Notes: a model not told the origin generated them from the letters alone. 64,000 bases of DNA from Metabacillus litoralis (GCF_007994985.1 NZ_VOQF01000012.1:62001-126000); one strand, 5' to 3'; numbered from the stretch's first letter, positions 24,326-34,198 are shown. Numbers and translations: made by a program.

Positions 24326-25579
24326 CTACTTAACAGCCTTCACAGCTGTTTCCACATTCATTTGACTACCCACAGAACGCTTTAGGACAAGTGGAAGAAC
24401 AAGAATGACTCCAAGAAGCATGCACACTCCTGAAATTTGATAAGAAAGAACTAAACCGAGATATGTTTTTAATAAACCAGCGAGACTCATCATGATGACC
24501 ATCGCTCCCATAAATAGTGGTGTCATAATCCCGTTTACACGTCCTATAAATGCTTCCTCTGCATTTTGTAAAATCATTGTATTAATACTAATTTGTATTG
24601 CTGGCATCATTAAGCCTGTAAAAAACTGTGCAACTAATGTTAGCCAGAGAATCTCTGAAAACCCGATCACTGAAATCATGATTGCATTTACTATCATTCC
24701 TGCTGCTAGCATTCTAATTGGTGTTATTTTTTTAGATAGAGCTAAGGCGATTCCCCCACCTATAATCATTGCAATTCCATTTATCGCCATAAACCACTGC
24801 ACAAATTCTTTATCCATCTGTAACTGCTCGGTCACGATGAAGATACCTAAAGGCTGGATTAAACCTATAGCTAAACCAGCAACAAAAAAATTTGCTCCTA
24901 ATAATCTTAAAAACTTATTGTTCACTACATATTTGAAGCCTTGAATAAATTCTTCTTTCACAGTAGTTGGAATTTCCTTCTTTTCCACCTCTCTATCTCT
25001 AGGCAGGAATGTAAGTGCTAAAGCTGAGAGAATAAACATGACTCCAGTTATTGCAATTGACAGTTCAATTCCATATTGTTGAAAAACAAAAGCTCCAATG
25101 ACAGGTCCTAAGATCATAAATAATGCAATCATTGTTTGATAAATGGACATTCCCATTTGAAGTTGCTCTTCTGGAACATGCAACTTAAATAATTTCATAC
25201 CTGAAGGCTGTGAAAATTGTGAAAGGATAGACGAAATTAGCATGGCAAAAAAGACAATTTTCCAAGTGGCAAACATTAACGTAAATAACACAGCAAAGAC
25301 TGAGATGGCACTTAATACATCACACCAAACCATCGTTTTCTTCGGTCTCCACCGATCAGCAAATGTTCCACCAATAATTGAAAAGATAAAAATCGGTGCA
25401 AATTCTGCAACTGAAATCATTGAGACAGCAAACGGGTCTTCATTTGTTTGCTCCATAACAAACAAAAGCACTGAAAAATTCCTTACCCAAATGCCAAGCT
25501 GTAGAAACAATCCAGAAAGTAATATAGCACGTACAAACCTATTACTCATAAACTCTTTAAAACTTGATTGTTTGTTCAT
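24326..25579 (-). CDS. MFS exporter, macrolide-efflux (MefA/DHA3) type
   Basis: A 417-residue, 12-TM transporter. The N-terminal layout FKEFMSNRFVRAILLSGLFLQLG, the A-motif-like GGTFADRWRPKKTMVWCD (about residues 61-78) and FIGRVNGIMTPLFMGAM in the C-terminal half are typical of DHA3 (MefA-like) proteins. It starts at ATG and is transcribed alone, with a hairpin terminator directly downstream. Family members export macrolides in some species, but most chromosomal Bacillus copies have no known substrate. Confidence 0.85.
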   Translation of the reverse strand: MNKQSSFKEFMSNRFVRAILLSGLFLQLGIWVRNFSVLLFVMEQTNEDPFAVSMISVAEFAPIFIFSIIGGTFADRWRPKKTMVWCDVLSAISVFAVLFTLMFATWKIVFFAMLISSILSQFSQPSGMKLFKLHVPEEQLQMGMSIYQTMIALFMILGPVIGAFVFQQYGIELSIAITGVMFILSALALTFLPRDREVEKKEIPTTVKEEFIQGFKYVVNNKFLRLLGANFFVAGLAIGLIQPLGIFIVTEQLQMDKEFVQWFMAINGIAMIIGGGIALALSKKITPIRMLAAGMIVNAIMISVIGFSEILWLTLVAQFFTGLMMPAIQISINTMILQNAEEAFIGRVNGIMTPLFMGAMVIMMSLAGLLKTYLGLVLSYQISGVCMLLGVILVLPLVLKRSVGSQMNVETAVKAVK

Positions 25580-26041
25580 CTTTTTTCCTCCACATGTTCA
25601 TTAACTAAGGCTCTTTTCTGAAAGGATGTTGCTTTGTAATAAAATATGTATCTAGAGACTGTGTTAGCTTTTACGAAGAAAAAATTGCCACAAAACTTAA
25701 TACAACGCCCACTTCTTTGGTATTTAAAAGCAAACAAGTTTTCGATAGCCAGCCTTTACGAAACATTTTACATAACACACGATATATAATAATTCAACAA
25801 ATTCCAATTAATTCCTCTTTTTTAAATCTATAGTAATGTAGTTGTAAAGCAACCAAGCTTGTGAAAACATTCTTTTTTTATTATCGTTAGTATACTGATC
25901 ACGAGTTTCTGCAATTATATATATTATTAGTAAGATATGACTCGTTCTTACCTTGCATTTCCTAAATAATTGTAAAAAGAACTATTCAGTTCTAAATTAA
26001 TGAAATTTTTTTATCTTACCTAGAAAAATAACTTCGTAAAA
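25580..26041. other. Intergenic region between MFS and glnS, no gene seen
   Basis: About 460 bases of AT-rich sequence with no SD-supported ORF. I searched by eye for a T-box leader for the tRNA synthetase (AGGGTGGNACCGCG-like sequence) and found none. Confidence 0.5.
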
Positions 26042-26070
26042 TTAACCTTTTGCTTATCTATTGGTATAAT
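26042..26070 (+). promoter_or_regulatory. glnS promoter with overlapping inverted repeat
   Basis: TTAACC, 17 bases, TATAAT, about 45 bases before the start. The inverted repeat gcttatc (26052) ... gataagc (26071) straddles the -10 box and could be a repressor site. Confidence 0.65.
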
Positions 26071-26116
26071 GATAAGCAGGACTTATTTTACATATAAAAG
26101 AAAGGTTTGATTTAAC

Positions 26117-27787
26117 TTGGAACACAATTCCTCAAACTTTATTAGAAGTATTATTAAAGAGGACCTAGAGACCGGAAAACGTGACAATGTCTATACTCGA
26201 TTTCCACCTGAACCGAATGGCTATTTACATATCGGTCATGCAAAATCAATTGTCATTAACTTTGGATTAGCGGATGATTTTAAAGGGAAAACCAACCTAA
26301 GATTTGATGACACAAATCCATTAAAAGAAGATACAGAATATGTTGAAGCGATTAAAGAAGACGTAGCATGGCTCGGGTATGAATGGGATGGTATGTTCTT
26401 CGCTTCTGACTATTTTGAAGAAATGTACAGCCGTGCAATCCTTCTTATTAAAAAAGGAAAAGCATATGTGGATGACTTAACTGCTGATGAAATCAGGGAA
26501 TATCGTGGAACTTTAAAGGAGCCAGGTAAAGAAAGTCCATATCGCTCTCGTTCTGTTGATGAAAATCTTGATTTGTTTGATCGCATGCGTAAAGGTGAAT
26601 TTGCCAATGGCGAAAAGGTCCTTCGTGCAAAAATTGATATGTCTTCACCAAATATCAATCTACGTGACCCCGTGATCTACCGTGTTGCACATGCATCACA
26701 CCATAATACAGGAGATGCTTGGTGTATTTATCCAATGTACGCTTTTGCTCACCCTCTTGAGGATGCAATTGAAGGAATCACACATTCTTTATGCACAACA
26801 GAATTCGAAGATCAACGCCCATTATATAACTGGATTGTTGAAGAATGTGAAATGGATAATAAGCCACAGCAAATTGAATTTGGCCGCTTAAATATTACAA
26901 ATACTGTGATGAGTAAACGAAAATTAAAGCAGCTTGTTGATGAAAGATATGTTGATGGCTGGGATGATCCTAGAATGCCAACGATCTCTGGATTAAGAAG
27001 AAAAGGATACACTCCAGAATCCATTCGTGAATTTGTTAAAGAAACAGGTGTTTCAAAAGGATCTGGTTTAGTAGATGAAGCAATGCTTGAGCATTTCGTT
27101 CGTGAAGATTTAAAGCTTAAATCGCCACGAACAATGGGTATTTTAAAGCCACTAAAGGTTGTTATAACAAACTACCCTGAAGATCAAGTTGAAATGCTTG
27201 ATGCAGAAATCAATCCAGAAAATCCAGATATGGGATCAAGACAAATTCCATTTTCTCGTGAAATTTACATTGAACAAGAAGACTTTATGGAGGATCCTCC
27301 AAAAAAATATTTCCGACTATTCCCAGGCAATGAAGTTCGCCTAAAGCATGCATACTTCATTAAATGCGAAGACGTTATTAAAGACGAAGCTGGGAATGTT
27401 GTAGAAATTCATTGTACGTACGATCCTGAAACAAAGAGCGGCACTGGTTTTACAGGTCGTAAAGTAAAAGGAACGTTACACTGGGTTGACGCAAAACACT
27501 CACTTCCAGCTGAATTCCGTTTATACGAGCCACTTATTCTTGATAAAGAAGAAAAAGAAGATGAAGGAGATCAATCTGAGGAAAAAACATTCCTTGATTA
27601 TGTAAATCCAAATTCATTAGAAATCTCTCAAGGCTTTGTTGAACCAAATATGGAAAATGTGCAAGCTCACGACAAATACCAGTTTTTCCGTCACGGCTAC
27701 TTTAATGTAGATCCTAAGCATACAACTAAGGAAAAGGTAGTTTTCAATCGCATTGTTTCATTGAAAAGCTCTTTTAAATTAAAATAA
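26117..27787 (+). CDS. glnS: Glutaminyl-tRNA synthetase
   Basis: A 556-residue class I synthetase that charges tRNA-Gln directly. The HIGH motif is in [15 protein letters not shown] (His38-His41) and the KMSKS-equivalent in [13 protein letters not shown] (about residue 270). The anticodon-binding beta-barrels follow, with [20 protein letters not shown] near residue 455-475. Length equals the E. coli enzyme, and no YqeY fusion is present. The start is TTG 26117, with AAAGG upstream. This gene is uncommon in Bacillaceae, most of which make Gln-tRNA by the GatCAB amidation route, so it may have been acquired. It has its own promoter and terminator. Confidence 0.95.
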   Translation: MEHNSSNFIRSIIKEDLETGKRDNVYTRFPPEPNGYLHIGHAKSIVINFGLADDFKGKTNLRFDDTNPLKEDTEYVEAIKEDVAWLGYEWDGMFFASDYFEEMYSRAILLIKKGKAYVDDLTADEIREYRGTLKEPGKESPYRSRSVDENLDLFDRMRKGEFANGEKVLRAKIDMSSPNINLRDPVIYRVAHASHHNTGDAWCIYPMYAFAHPLEDAIEGITHSLCTTEFEDQRPLYNWIVEECEMDNKPQQIEFGRLNITNTVMSKRKLKQLVDERYVDGWDDPRMPTISGLRRKGYTPESIREFVKETGVSKGSGLVDEAMLEHFVREDLKLKSPRTMGILKPLKVVITNYPEDQVEMLDAEINPENPDMGSRQIPFSREIYIEQEDFMEDPPKKYFRLFPGNEVRLKHAYFIKCEDVIKDEAGNVVEIHCTYDPETKSGTGFTGRKVKGTLHWVDAKHSLPAEFRLYEPLILDKEEKEDEGDQSEEKTFLDYVNPNSLEISQGFVEPNMENVQAHDKYQFFRHGYFNVDPKHTTKEKVVFNRIVSLKSSFKLK

Positions 27788-27794
27788 AGTGTAG

Positions 27795-27829
27795 AAAAGG
27801 ATGACAATTGGTTTTGTCATCCTTTTTTT
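27795..27829 (+). terminator. glnS terminator
   Basis: aaaaggatgac pairs with gtcatccttttt around a short loop with a seven-base U-run; it begins 8 bases after the stop. Confidence 0.88.
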
Positions 27830-27849
27830 GATATGGGTGTTTATTAGAG

Positions 27850-28010
27850 AGCTTATTGGTGCTTATGATGACCTTTTGCTCGAGGTTTTCTCTCGCTTAA
27901 GGGCTTCATCTCATCGGCTTTATGACGGACTTTTGATCGTTCTTCACCTTCGCTCATGTCCTACATCAACTCTATATAACGACTTTCTACTCAGACTCTC
28001 CCCTAACCTA
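27850..28010. repeat. Probable decayed short tandem repeat array
   Basis: Between glnS and the histidine kinase there is no gene. The sequence contains related roughly 20-base stretches such as gcttatgatgaccttttgct, cgcttaagggcttcatct and ctttatgacggacttttgat, suggesting a degenerate array with a unit like gcttatgangnacttttgct. The alignment is imperfect and my confidence is modest. Confidence 0.35.
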
Positions 28011-28119
28011 TAAGCTTCACCAACGTAATATCATCAAACACAAAAAGCGTGAATTCAAATATGAATCCACGCCATATCCCTGCTATATCCTTTTCATCAT
28101 ACAACTATCAAATCAGCCC

Positions 28120-29913
28120 TTATTTCAAAGGTAAACTGATTAAGAAGGTTGTTCCTTCTGTAGATGTTTCATGTAACTCTATATGTCCATTGTGGTTTTC
28201 AATAACTCTTTTTACCACCATTAATCCCAAACCTGTTCCATTTTCCTTATTGCTTGTAAATGGTTCATAGAGATTATCAATAATGTGTTTAGGAATTCCT
28301 TGGCCACTATCCTTTATAAAGATGTGATAAAAGTTATTTTGCACAACTGAAAAAATAGATAGATTTCCTTTACTTTCCATTGCTTCAATACTATTACGTA
28401 TTAAATTATGAAAAACCTGTTTTATTTGTTTAGCATCTATGTTTAGCGGAATTCTGTTCAGATCAATTGAAAAGTTGACATTCTCAGACGCTTCAATAAT
28501 AAGTGGTAAAAAGTCTTTAAGAACATCCTCCAGGAAAACTTCCTTTTTATTTGGAGCCCCTGGCTTAGATAAAAGCAGCATCTCTTCAATTATCGTGTTG
28601 ATTCGTTCTACTTCCTTCATAAGGAGAGGAATATGAAATTGTTCTTTATTTTCATTTGATATGGATTGTTCCATCAACGAAAGAAAACCATGAATAACAG
28701 CGAGCGGATTACGAATTTCATGAGCAGCTCCTGCTGCTATCTCACCGACAACAGCTAACTTCTCTGATTTATGCATTCGTTTTTCCAATACTTCTGTTTC
28801 TGTTATGTCTACGAAATTAACGATTCTTCCTATAACCTGCTGTTGTTGATTTTTAAGTTCTGCCTGAGAAACTAGTAAGTGTTTTGCTCCCTGCTCTGTT
28901 ACAAAAAGAACTTTTGTATGAGATGTTATTTCCTTTGTTGAGAGAATGCTCCAGAACTCTGCATTTAACTCTTCGATATTTTCTAAGCATTTATTATCGA
29001 TCTCTTTGTTATCCATGTTAAGTATATTAGCAGCCGTAGAATTACTCGTCATTTCTAATGGATCATCTGTAATTCTGATAATTCCAACAGGTAATGAGTT
29101 TAATATTTGTTCACGGTATACCTTATCATTCACAATCGTATTAAACGATTCTCTTAGTTTCACTGACATTTGATTGATTGAATTTGTTAGATGGTTAAAT
29201 TCAGTTTGTTCTGTAGAATCGATAGTTAGACCATATTCTCCATTAGCTATTTTATCTACTTTGTTTACAACCGTTTCAATCGGTTTTGTTAAGCTAGAGC
29301 TTATTCGGTAAGAAACAATAATTGACATTAAAATAGCTCCAGCTGTAACTAAGATGAGTAGCCATAACGAGCTTTTGATAATTGTAGAAAATTGGTTAGA
29401 GTGACCATCAAACTGTGAAACTGTTTGCTTTTTTGCCGTATTAATATCTTGTTTCAGCTCATTAAGCTGTGGAAGAAAGGTTGAATGAAAATACTCTCTT
29501 GTAGCTGGTTTATCATCAAAAGAAATAAGGCCTTGGATATTATTGATAATCATAAAATCTAGCAAATCTATTCTTTTTTTTATATTGCTCAATGAATCTG
29601 GAATAGAGTCTGAATCCTTCAATTCTCCTTCCATATCTGTAGCATATGCTTGGTAATCTTCTACAAGATTACAACATAAGTTATTTTCTAGATAATCATT
29701 AACAATATATTCTTTTACACCAAGTTCTTGCTCCCACTGACTTAATAGATGAAGCTCTGGTATATTTGTTCGTTTAATTTTATTACTCACTTGTGTAATA
29801 TCCTCGATTGATTGCACAAGAATTAATGAAAATCCACTTAAAATAATCGTTAGAATAAGAAGGATTGTGAGAATTTTTGTACGGAACGACATTGTTTTTA
29901 GTAATTTTTTCAT
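28120..29913 (-). CDS. Membrane sensor histidine kinase with HAMP and PAS domains
   Basis: A 597-residue sensor. TM1 (about residues 14-33) and TM2 (about 188-207) bound an extracytoplasmic helical sensor of 150 residues. A HAMP domain (about 208-260, SSSLTKPIETVVNKVDKIANGEYG), a PAS domain (about 270-385), the HisKA domain (AAGAAHEIRNPLAVIHGF, phospho-His about residue 398) and the ATPase domain (N box HNLIRNSIEAMES, G1 DSGQGIP, G2 NGTGLGL) follow. All catalytic boxes are intact. The closing architecture resembles the sporulation kinases KinC/KinD and similar orphan kinases. No response regulator is adjacent. ATG 29913 follows GGAGG by six bases. The Med-like gene lies 50 bases upstream on the same strand, so the two are probably one transcript. 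Confidence 0.88.
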   Translation of the reverse strand: MKKLLKTMSFRTKILTILLILTIILSGFSLILVQSIEDITQVSNKIKRTNIPELHLLSQWEQELGVKEYIVNDYLENNLCCNLVEDYQAYATDMEGELKDSDSIPDSLSNIKKRIDLLDFMIINNIQGLISFDDKPATREYFHSTFLPQLNELKQDINTAKKQTVSQFDGHSNQFSTIIKSSLWLLILVTAGAILMSIIVSYRISSSLTKPIETVVNKVDKIANGEYGLTIDSTEQTEFNHLTNSINQMSVKLRESFNTIVNDKVYREQILNSLPVGIIRITDDPLEMTSNSTAANILNMDNKEIDNKCLENIEELNAEFWSILSTKEITSHTKVLFVTEQGAKHLLVSQAELKNQQQQVIGRIVNFVDITETEVLEKRMHKSEKLAVVGEIAAGAAHEIRNPLAVIHGFLSLMEQSISNENKEQFHIPLLMKEVERINTIIEEMLLLSKPGAPNKKEVFLEDVLKDFLPLIIEASENVNFSIDLNRIPLNIDAKQIKQVFHNLIRNSIEAMESKGNLSIFSVVQNNFYHIFIKDSGQGIPKHIIDNLYEPFTSNKENGTGLGLMVVKRVIENHNGHIELHETSTEGTTFLISLPLK

Positions 29914-29963
29914 CACAATCCTCCTATCTTTTCTTGTATAGAGTGCTAGTTTTATAGGTAACT

Positions 29964-30965
29964 CTATGGAAAGATTAACTCACCATTATCGTATTGCTTC
30001 ATTTCATTTTCAATAAATTTTATATCTTCATTAGAAAATATTGGGCCAAAAGGTGCCAAGCTGTATACTCCATCTTCTTTAGTTAACAACACTTTTCCTT
30101 GAGGTATCCCTTTCGAACTGAAGTAATCTTCCATTATCGAAACATATGCTTGTGGCACATCATTTGTCACACTTGTTAAAACAAGATTCTTCGCCATATA
30201 TGATTGATCATCTAAATAACCAATAACATATATCCCTTCTTTTTTAGCTAAATCTATAATATCACGATTAAAGGAATTTCCCTTACTATAAACAACGTCA
30301 ACACCTTGCTCAATCAACTTCTTAAATATCTTCGTTGCAGTAATACCATCATCTCTGCTTCCAACCGCTTCATAAAAGAACTCTATCTCAGGGTTATAAT
30401 GGGTGAGAGCTGTTTCAAATTCAGGATTTTTTTCACGTGCGTAATTAGCATCGATTAAACCTACTTTATTTGTTTTTGTAGCAAGAACAGCAGATAATGC
30501 AGCGAAATATTCTACTTCTCCTTGATCGAATGTATAAACAGATTGATTACTATATTTAGATGAACCATGAATTGTAATAAAATGTACATTTTTATGTTTT
30601 TTTGCAGCTGCAGTAAAGGTATCTGAAAATTCTCGACCATGACCAATAATAAGCTTTGATCCTGCATTAATTGCTTCTGAAATAGTAGCTTTCATTTCCT
30701 TCTCTTTGTCTATTTCACTATAAAACGTAACATTGACCGGATATTGCTCTTCTATCTTCAACATCCCTTTATAAGCAAGACTTCCCCAGCTTTGATCAAT
30801 GACAACATCTGATGTTATAATTGCTACCTTTGTTTTACCACTAAATACATTGGATGTAGTTTGTAAGATTATTCCCCTAGATTGAAAGATAATTGTCCCT
30901 AATATAACAATAACAACAATCCCCGTTATTATACTAATCATCTTAAGCTGACTAGATTGTTGCAT
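29964..30965 (-). CDS. Med-like BMP-family ligand-binding protein, membrane anchored
   Basis: A 333-residue protein with one N-terminal transmembrane anchor (about residues 8-27) and an outward-facing BMP/PBP1-type ligand-binding domain. It resembles B. subtilis Med (positive regulator of comK) through segments such as DQSWGSLAYKGMLKIEEQY, IIGHGREFSDTF, KNVHFITIHGSSKYSNQSVYTFDQGE and GVDVVYSKGNSFNRDIIDLAKKEGIYVIGYLDDQSYMAKNLVLTSV. Med is a lipoprotein; this protein has no lipobox. BMP proteins bind nucleosides or purines in several species. The start has AAGGGGAG upstream. Being directly in front of a sensor kinase gene suggests a sensory rather than a transport role. Confidence 0.75.
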   Translation of the reverse strand: MQQSSQLKMISIITGIVVIVILGTIIFQSRGIILQTTSNVFSGKTKVAIITSDVVIDQSWGSLAYKGMLKIEEQYPVNVTFYSEIDKEKEMKATISEAINAGSKLIIGHGREFSDTFTAAAKKHKNVHFITIHGSSKYSNQSVYTFDQGEVEYFAALSAVLATKTNKVGLIDANYAREKNPEFETALTHYNPEIEFFYEAVGSRDDGITATKIFKKLIEQGVDVVYSKGNSFNRDIIDLAKKEGIYVIGYLDDQSYMAKNLVLTSVTNDVPQAYVSIMEDYFSSKGIPQGKVLLTKEDGVYSLAPFGPIFSNEDIKFIENEMKQYDNGELIFP

Positions 30966-31274
30966 CTATTTTTCTCCCCTTAAAATTAGTTCTATATTCT
31001 TATATCATTATAGCGAACAATTCTCTACTAGGCTATAATTTTCTAAAAATATCTACATTATTCGACATATATTGCAAGTAATTGATTCATAGGAATTAGC
31101 ATAAACTCTATAAAAGCTCATATATTACCAAAGGAAATATTTCCAACCCTAAAACCATGTCGAATTACACCATTATATCAGTGTAGCTATCTTTCTGTTC
31201 TTATATAAGAACAACATAAATGTTTTTATGAAAACAAGGGTGGTTGTGGCATCTAATAATTAGAGACTTTCTTC
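30966..31274. other. Intergenic region upstream of the Med-like gene, no gene seen
   Basis: AT-rich sequence with short inverted repeats (ttcttatataagaa at about 31197) but no supported ORF. Promoters for the Med-kinase transcript must lie here. Confidence 0.4.
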
Positions 31275-31313
31275 CCATAAAAAAAACTACTTACCTTATT
31301 TTTGTAAGTAGTT
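31275..31313 (-). terminator. Terminator overlapping the hydrolase stop codon
   Basis: On the minus strand AACTACTTAC pairs with GTAAGTAGTT, followed by TTTTTT. The stem begins inside the last codons of the hydrolase gene. Confidence 0.8.
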
Positions 31314-32267
31314 TGCATGTAACCATGTAACCAACTCTTCTTTTAATTGAAAGTGAATTGGATCAGTTGCTTCTTTTTTATATTGTTTTATAATATTTAA
31401 AATGGTTTTCTCACCTGAATATTCTTTTAACATATGATCCATATCTTTAATACTCACTACAGTAACATCGTTTTTATCAAGCTGTTGAAGATGACTTAAC
31501 TCTGCTATATCCATTTGAACATCTTTATCACCTGTAATAGCTAATATCGGACAATTAGCTCTCTCCAAAGCATGTAATACATCTTCACTTTTATAAGCAA
31601 AATGCTCTCTGAACCATTTTGCTGGTATTTTCTTCATGCTCATTCTAATAAAATCACCTGATGATTGTTCTAATTTTTTATGCAACTGCTGTGTTTGCTT
31701 GTTTATTTTCTCTTTCGTTACAAGTTTTCTTAATAGCTTACCCTTTAATCCCTTCATTCTCTGAATTTCTTCTAATAAAAGCTGATTTTGGTAATCCATT
31801 GGTTCTGCTAAGTTTGTTCCAGCACCACCTAATAAAATTAAGCCAGCTATATCCTCAATCTCTTCACTAACTCTTGTTGCTAATATGCACCCTTCACTAT
31901 GTCCAAGGAGTATAATTTCTTTTCCTTTTACTTTTGGATGTTGTCTCAAGAAAGTAACCATACTCTTTACATCTGTTACCAAATCTTCCATTCCAGAAGT
32001 AAATGGATTTCCTTCACTTTCACCTACTGACCTTTTATCATAACGAAGAGTTATGAAGCCTAGATTTGTTATGAAATGAGCTAGCTCTTTATATAAATTC
32101 GTGATTAGCTTTGGTTTTTTCATATTACCATCTCTGTCTGCACTGCCTGAGCCATTAATCATGATGATTGCAGGAAATTGCTCTTGATCAATTTGCGGTA
32201 TTGCTAAGGTTCCTTTTAAGGTAATATCATTTTTAACTGAAAAGAACTCCTCTGTTATCGATAGCAA
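31296..32267 (-). CDS. Alpha/beta hydrolase
   Basis: A 323-residue cytoplasmic hydrolase of the YqkD/dienelactone-hydrolase-like type. The nucleophile elbow is GHSEGC (about residue 125-130), the acid is probably the Asp in ITGDKDVQM, and the catalytic His is in DMDHMLKEY near the C-terminus. IIMINGSGSADRDGN forms the oxyanion region. No signal peptide is seen. I place the start at TTG 32267, eight bases after GGAG; a GTG three codons earlier lies on the SD. The substrate is unknown; related enzymes act on esters. Confidence 0.8.
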   Translation of the reverse strand: MLSITEEFFSVKNDITLKGTLAIPQIDQEQFPAIIMINGSGSADRDGNMKKPKLITNLYKELAHFITNLGFITLRYDKRSVGESEGNPFTSGMEDLVTDVKSMVTFLRQHPKVKGKEIILLGHSEGCILATRVSEEIEDIAGLILLGGAGTNLAEPMDYQNQLLLEEIQRMKGLKGKLLRKLVTKEKINKQTQQLHKKLEQSSGDFIRMSMKKIPAKWFREHFAYKSEDVLHALERANCPILAITGDKDVQMDIAELSHLQQLDKNDVTVVSIKDMDHMLKEYSGEKTILNIIKQYKKEATDPIHFQLKEELVTWLHANYLQK

Positions 32268-32485
32268 AAAATTCACTCCTTTTCATTATAACCATTATCG
32301 ATAATGATAACATTATTATAAAAAAAGTTCATCTCTTTTTTCTAAAATGACCAATAAATTTTTTAGAGCATTTATCGAACAAAAATAGAGAGTAAACTTT
32401 TCCTGTACTCTTTTAATATCCCTAAATTTAAAATCTACAATATAGTGGCATATCTTCTTCATTAAAAGTCACCTGTTATGGGGAT

Positions 32486-32716
32486 TTAATCTTCATCTTT
32501 GACATCTGGATCTTCTGGAATTGGCTCCTTCATATATTCATCAATTAGCTCTTTATACTTTTCTAATTGTTCGAAATGAGTTTGAAATTGATCTTTATTA
32601 ATTAGATACTCATCACCATCATATAGAGCTCTTATTTTCTTCTCTAAAATAAGACTTTTTACCTGTTCCTCTGAAATTGATAAATACTCGGCTGCTTCAT
32701 TTAATGTTAAATACAT
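32486..32716 (-). CDS. Excisionase/MerR-type helix-turn-helix protein, 76 aa
   Basis: A small DNA-binding protein with an excisionase-family HTH (LTLNEAAEYLSISEEQVKSL, about residues 3-22), a wing (RALYDGDEYLINKDQF) and a short acidic tail. I chose ATG 32716 because AGGTG lies six bases upstream; a GTG five codons earlier is possible. No integrase or other phage gene is nearby, so it is more likely a chromosomal regulator or cofactor than an excision factor. It is monocistronic, with unrelated genes on both sides. Confidence 0.7.
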   Translation of the reverse strand: MYLTLNEAAEYLSISEEQVKSLILEKKIRALYDGDEYLINKDQFQTHFEQLEKYKELIDEYMKEPIPEDPDVKDED

Positions 32717-32891
32717 ATTCTTCACCTGCACAGTCTGTTAATACCTCTATTATAGTTGAACAAAATATAAAAAAGCTATAGAACAAATTTTCTGCCATTA
32801 AGTAAGGGCACCTGTTTCTTATAAGGAAACAGAATATCTAAAAAGACCACAATTTATTGCTTCAAGCAGGATATAGAAAGTAATAACTCGA

Positions 32892-32971
32892 ATTATAAAA
32901 AATCAACACCCAACAGCCTCGGCGTAACCCTCTTTCCATGGTGGCGTAACGAAATCTGATCAGGGTGTTGA
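32892..32971 (-). terminator. Large structured terminator of the germination operon
   Basis: On the minus strand TCAACACCC and GGGTGTTGA close a long hairpin whose loop contains two GTTACGCC copies, followed by TTTTTTATAATT. The extra internal structure makes this longer than a standard terminator. Confidence 0.7.
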
Positions 32972-32989
32972 GATTTTACAAGGGACATG

Positions 32990-34198
32990 TTATTCTTCTT
33001 CATCACTTGGAATATCAGACAAAAAGCTTTTGTTTTTTATGCCATTTCGTAATAAATGCATATCAACATGGACTTCAACTTCTCCCTTAATAAATTCTTC
33101 ATTCCAATTGCTTTCGACTTCTTTAAATTTCTTAGGCTGTGATCGATTTAGTGTATCACCAAAACCGAAGATATCAACACCTTGCTTTTCTTGTACTTTT
33201 TGAATCGTGCTTGTTACTTCCCTTTTTATATGTTCTTCTACATTTTTTTCATATTCAAGGAACACGTCCAGATTTGTTATATCTTTTCTGCACTCCGTTC
33301 CCTGTAATCTCCCTTCTCCATTTATATCTACATGGAAAATTGGATTACCATTTTTATAACTTGTTCTCAACTTTCTATGAGAATGAATAATTCTCACATC
33401 AATATTTTCTTTTGTTTCATCTTTCTCACAAGGTATCGTTAAGCTAGTCTTTTCAAGATCCTGAGTCCATAAATAATTTCTAGCATCTTCAAGGCCTAAT
33501 TTACCTACCATTTTTTCATTATCAAACAGTGCAATTCCGTCCATTTCCACCCTTGTGCCAACATCTATTTCCTTATTATTTTCCGTCGAAGCTCCTTTTT
33601 CAGGGTCACCACTTATTATGATTGTTGAAGCAACAGGGCTTCTTCCTTTGGAAATAATTGCTTCAATAAAATCTGTTAATTGCACATGAGGATCACCGCC
33701 CCATTCATTTAGAAATGTCTTTATTTGTTGGTGAACCTTTAGTGATGGACTTTTTAAAACTGGGTATGTAACTTTTGTATAATCTGAAGCAGGTCCTTCA
33801 GTAATTAGGATATTAAAATCATTTCTAAAGTGACCACTTCTTTCTAAATAATCTAAAAATCCTAAAATTCCTTCTTTAGCTACTTCCTCATTTATATATA
33901 AAACCCTTGTATGAGAGTATATTACTTCTCGGATAAATCCAACATTCATTTTATTTGCAAGCTCTGATAATGAATTTCCTTCTTGGGAAAAGGTTATAAC
34001 AGGTGCATTACCTTCAGCACCTTGCTTTGAGAATTCAGAGGAATTCACAACCTCAACTGTAAGTTTATACTTTTTATCTTCTCCCTTGTCAATAGCAATA
34101 CCTGTTGCAATTGATACGTCATTTAGCTCTGTTTTATCCCAACATCCAGTTAGTAGGAACATAGAAAATAAAGAGAGTATGAAAGGTTTTATTTTCAT
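32990..34198 (-). CDS. Germinant receptor C subunit (Ger(x)C lipoprotein)
   Basis: A 402-residue spore inner-membrane lipoprotein. The lipobox and family hallmark are fused in LTGCWDKTELND (Cys about residue 19). The three-domain GerC ectodomain follows, with ATGIAIDKGEDKKYKLTVEVVN near the N-terminus and the C-terminal domain from about residue 220 (WTQDLEKTSLTIPC...). It starts immediately after the A-subunit stop (TAA directly before ATG), so the two are coupled. Together with the A, B and D genes upstream it makes a complete nutrient receptor of the GerK/GerA type. The germinant cannot be deduced. Expression is expected in the forespore under SigG. Confidence 0.9.
   Translation of the reverse strand: MKIKPFILSLFSMFLLTGCWDKTELNDVSIATGIAIDKGEDKKYKLTVEVVNSSEFSKQGAEGNAPVITFSQEGNSLSELANKMNVGFIREVIYSHTRVLYINEEVAKEGILGFLDYLERSGHFRNDFNILITEGPASDYTKVTYPVLKSPSLKVHQQIKTFLNEWGGDPHVQLTDFIEAIISKGRSPVASTIIISGDPEKGASTENNKEIDVGTRVEMDGIALFDNEKMVGKLGLEDARNYLWTQDLEKTSLTIPCEKDETKENIDVRIIHSHRKLRTSYKNGNPIFHVDINGEGRLQGTECRKDITNLDVFLEYEKNVEEHIKREVTSTIQKVQEKQGVDIFGFGDTLNRSQPKKFKEVESNWNEEFIKGEVEVHVDMHLLRNGIKNKSFLSDIPSDEEE

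Noticed and set aside
24492-24944. Plus-strand frame (150 codons) opposite the MFS exporter gene
   Set aside because: Antisense shadow; the minus-strand frame has clear MFS motifs.
25580-26116. T-box riboswitch in front of glnS
   Set aside because: No AGGGTGGNACCGCG-type sequence, specifier loop or terminator/antiterminator pair is present.
32486-32716. Phage excisionase marking a prophage
   Set aside because: No integrase, attachment site or other phage gene is near; the HTH is common in chromosomal regulators.
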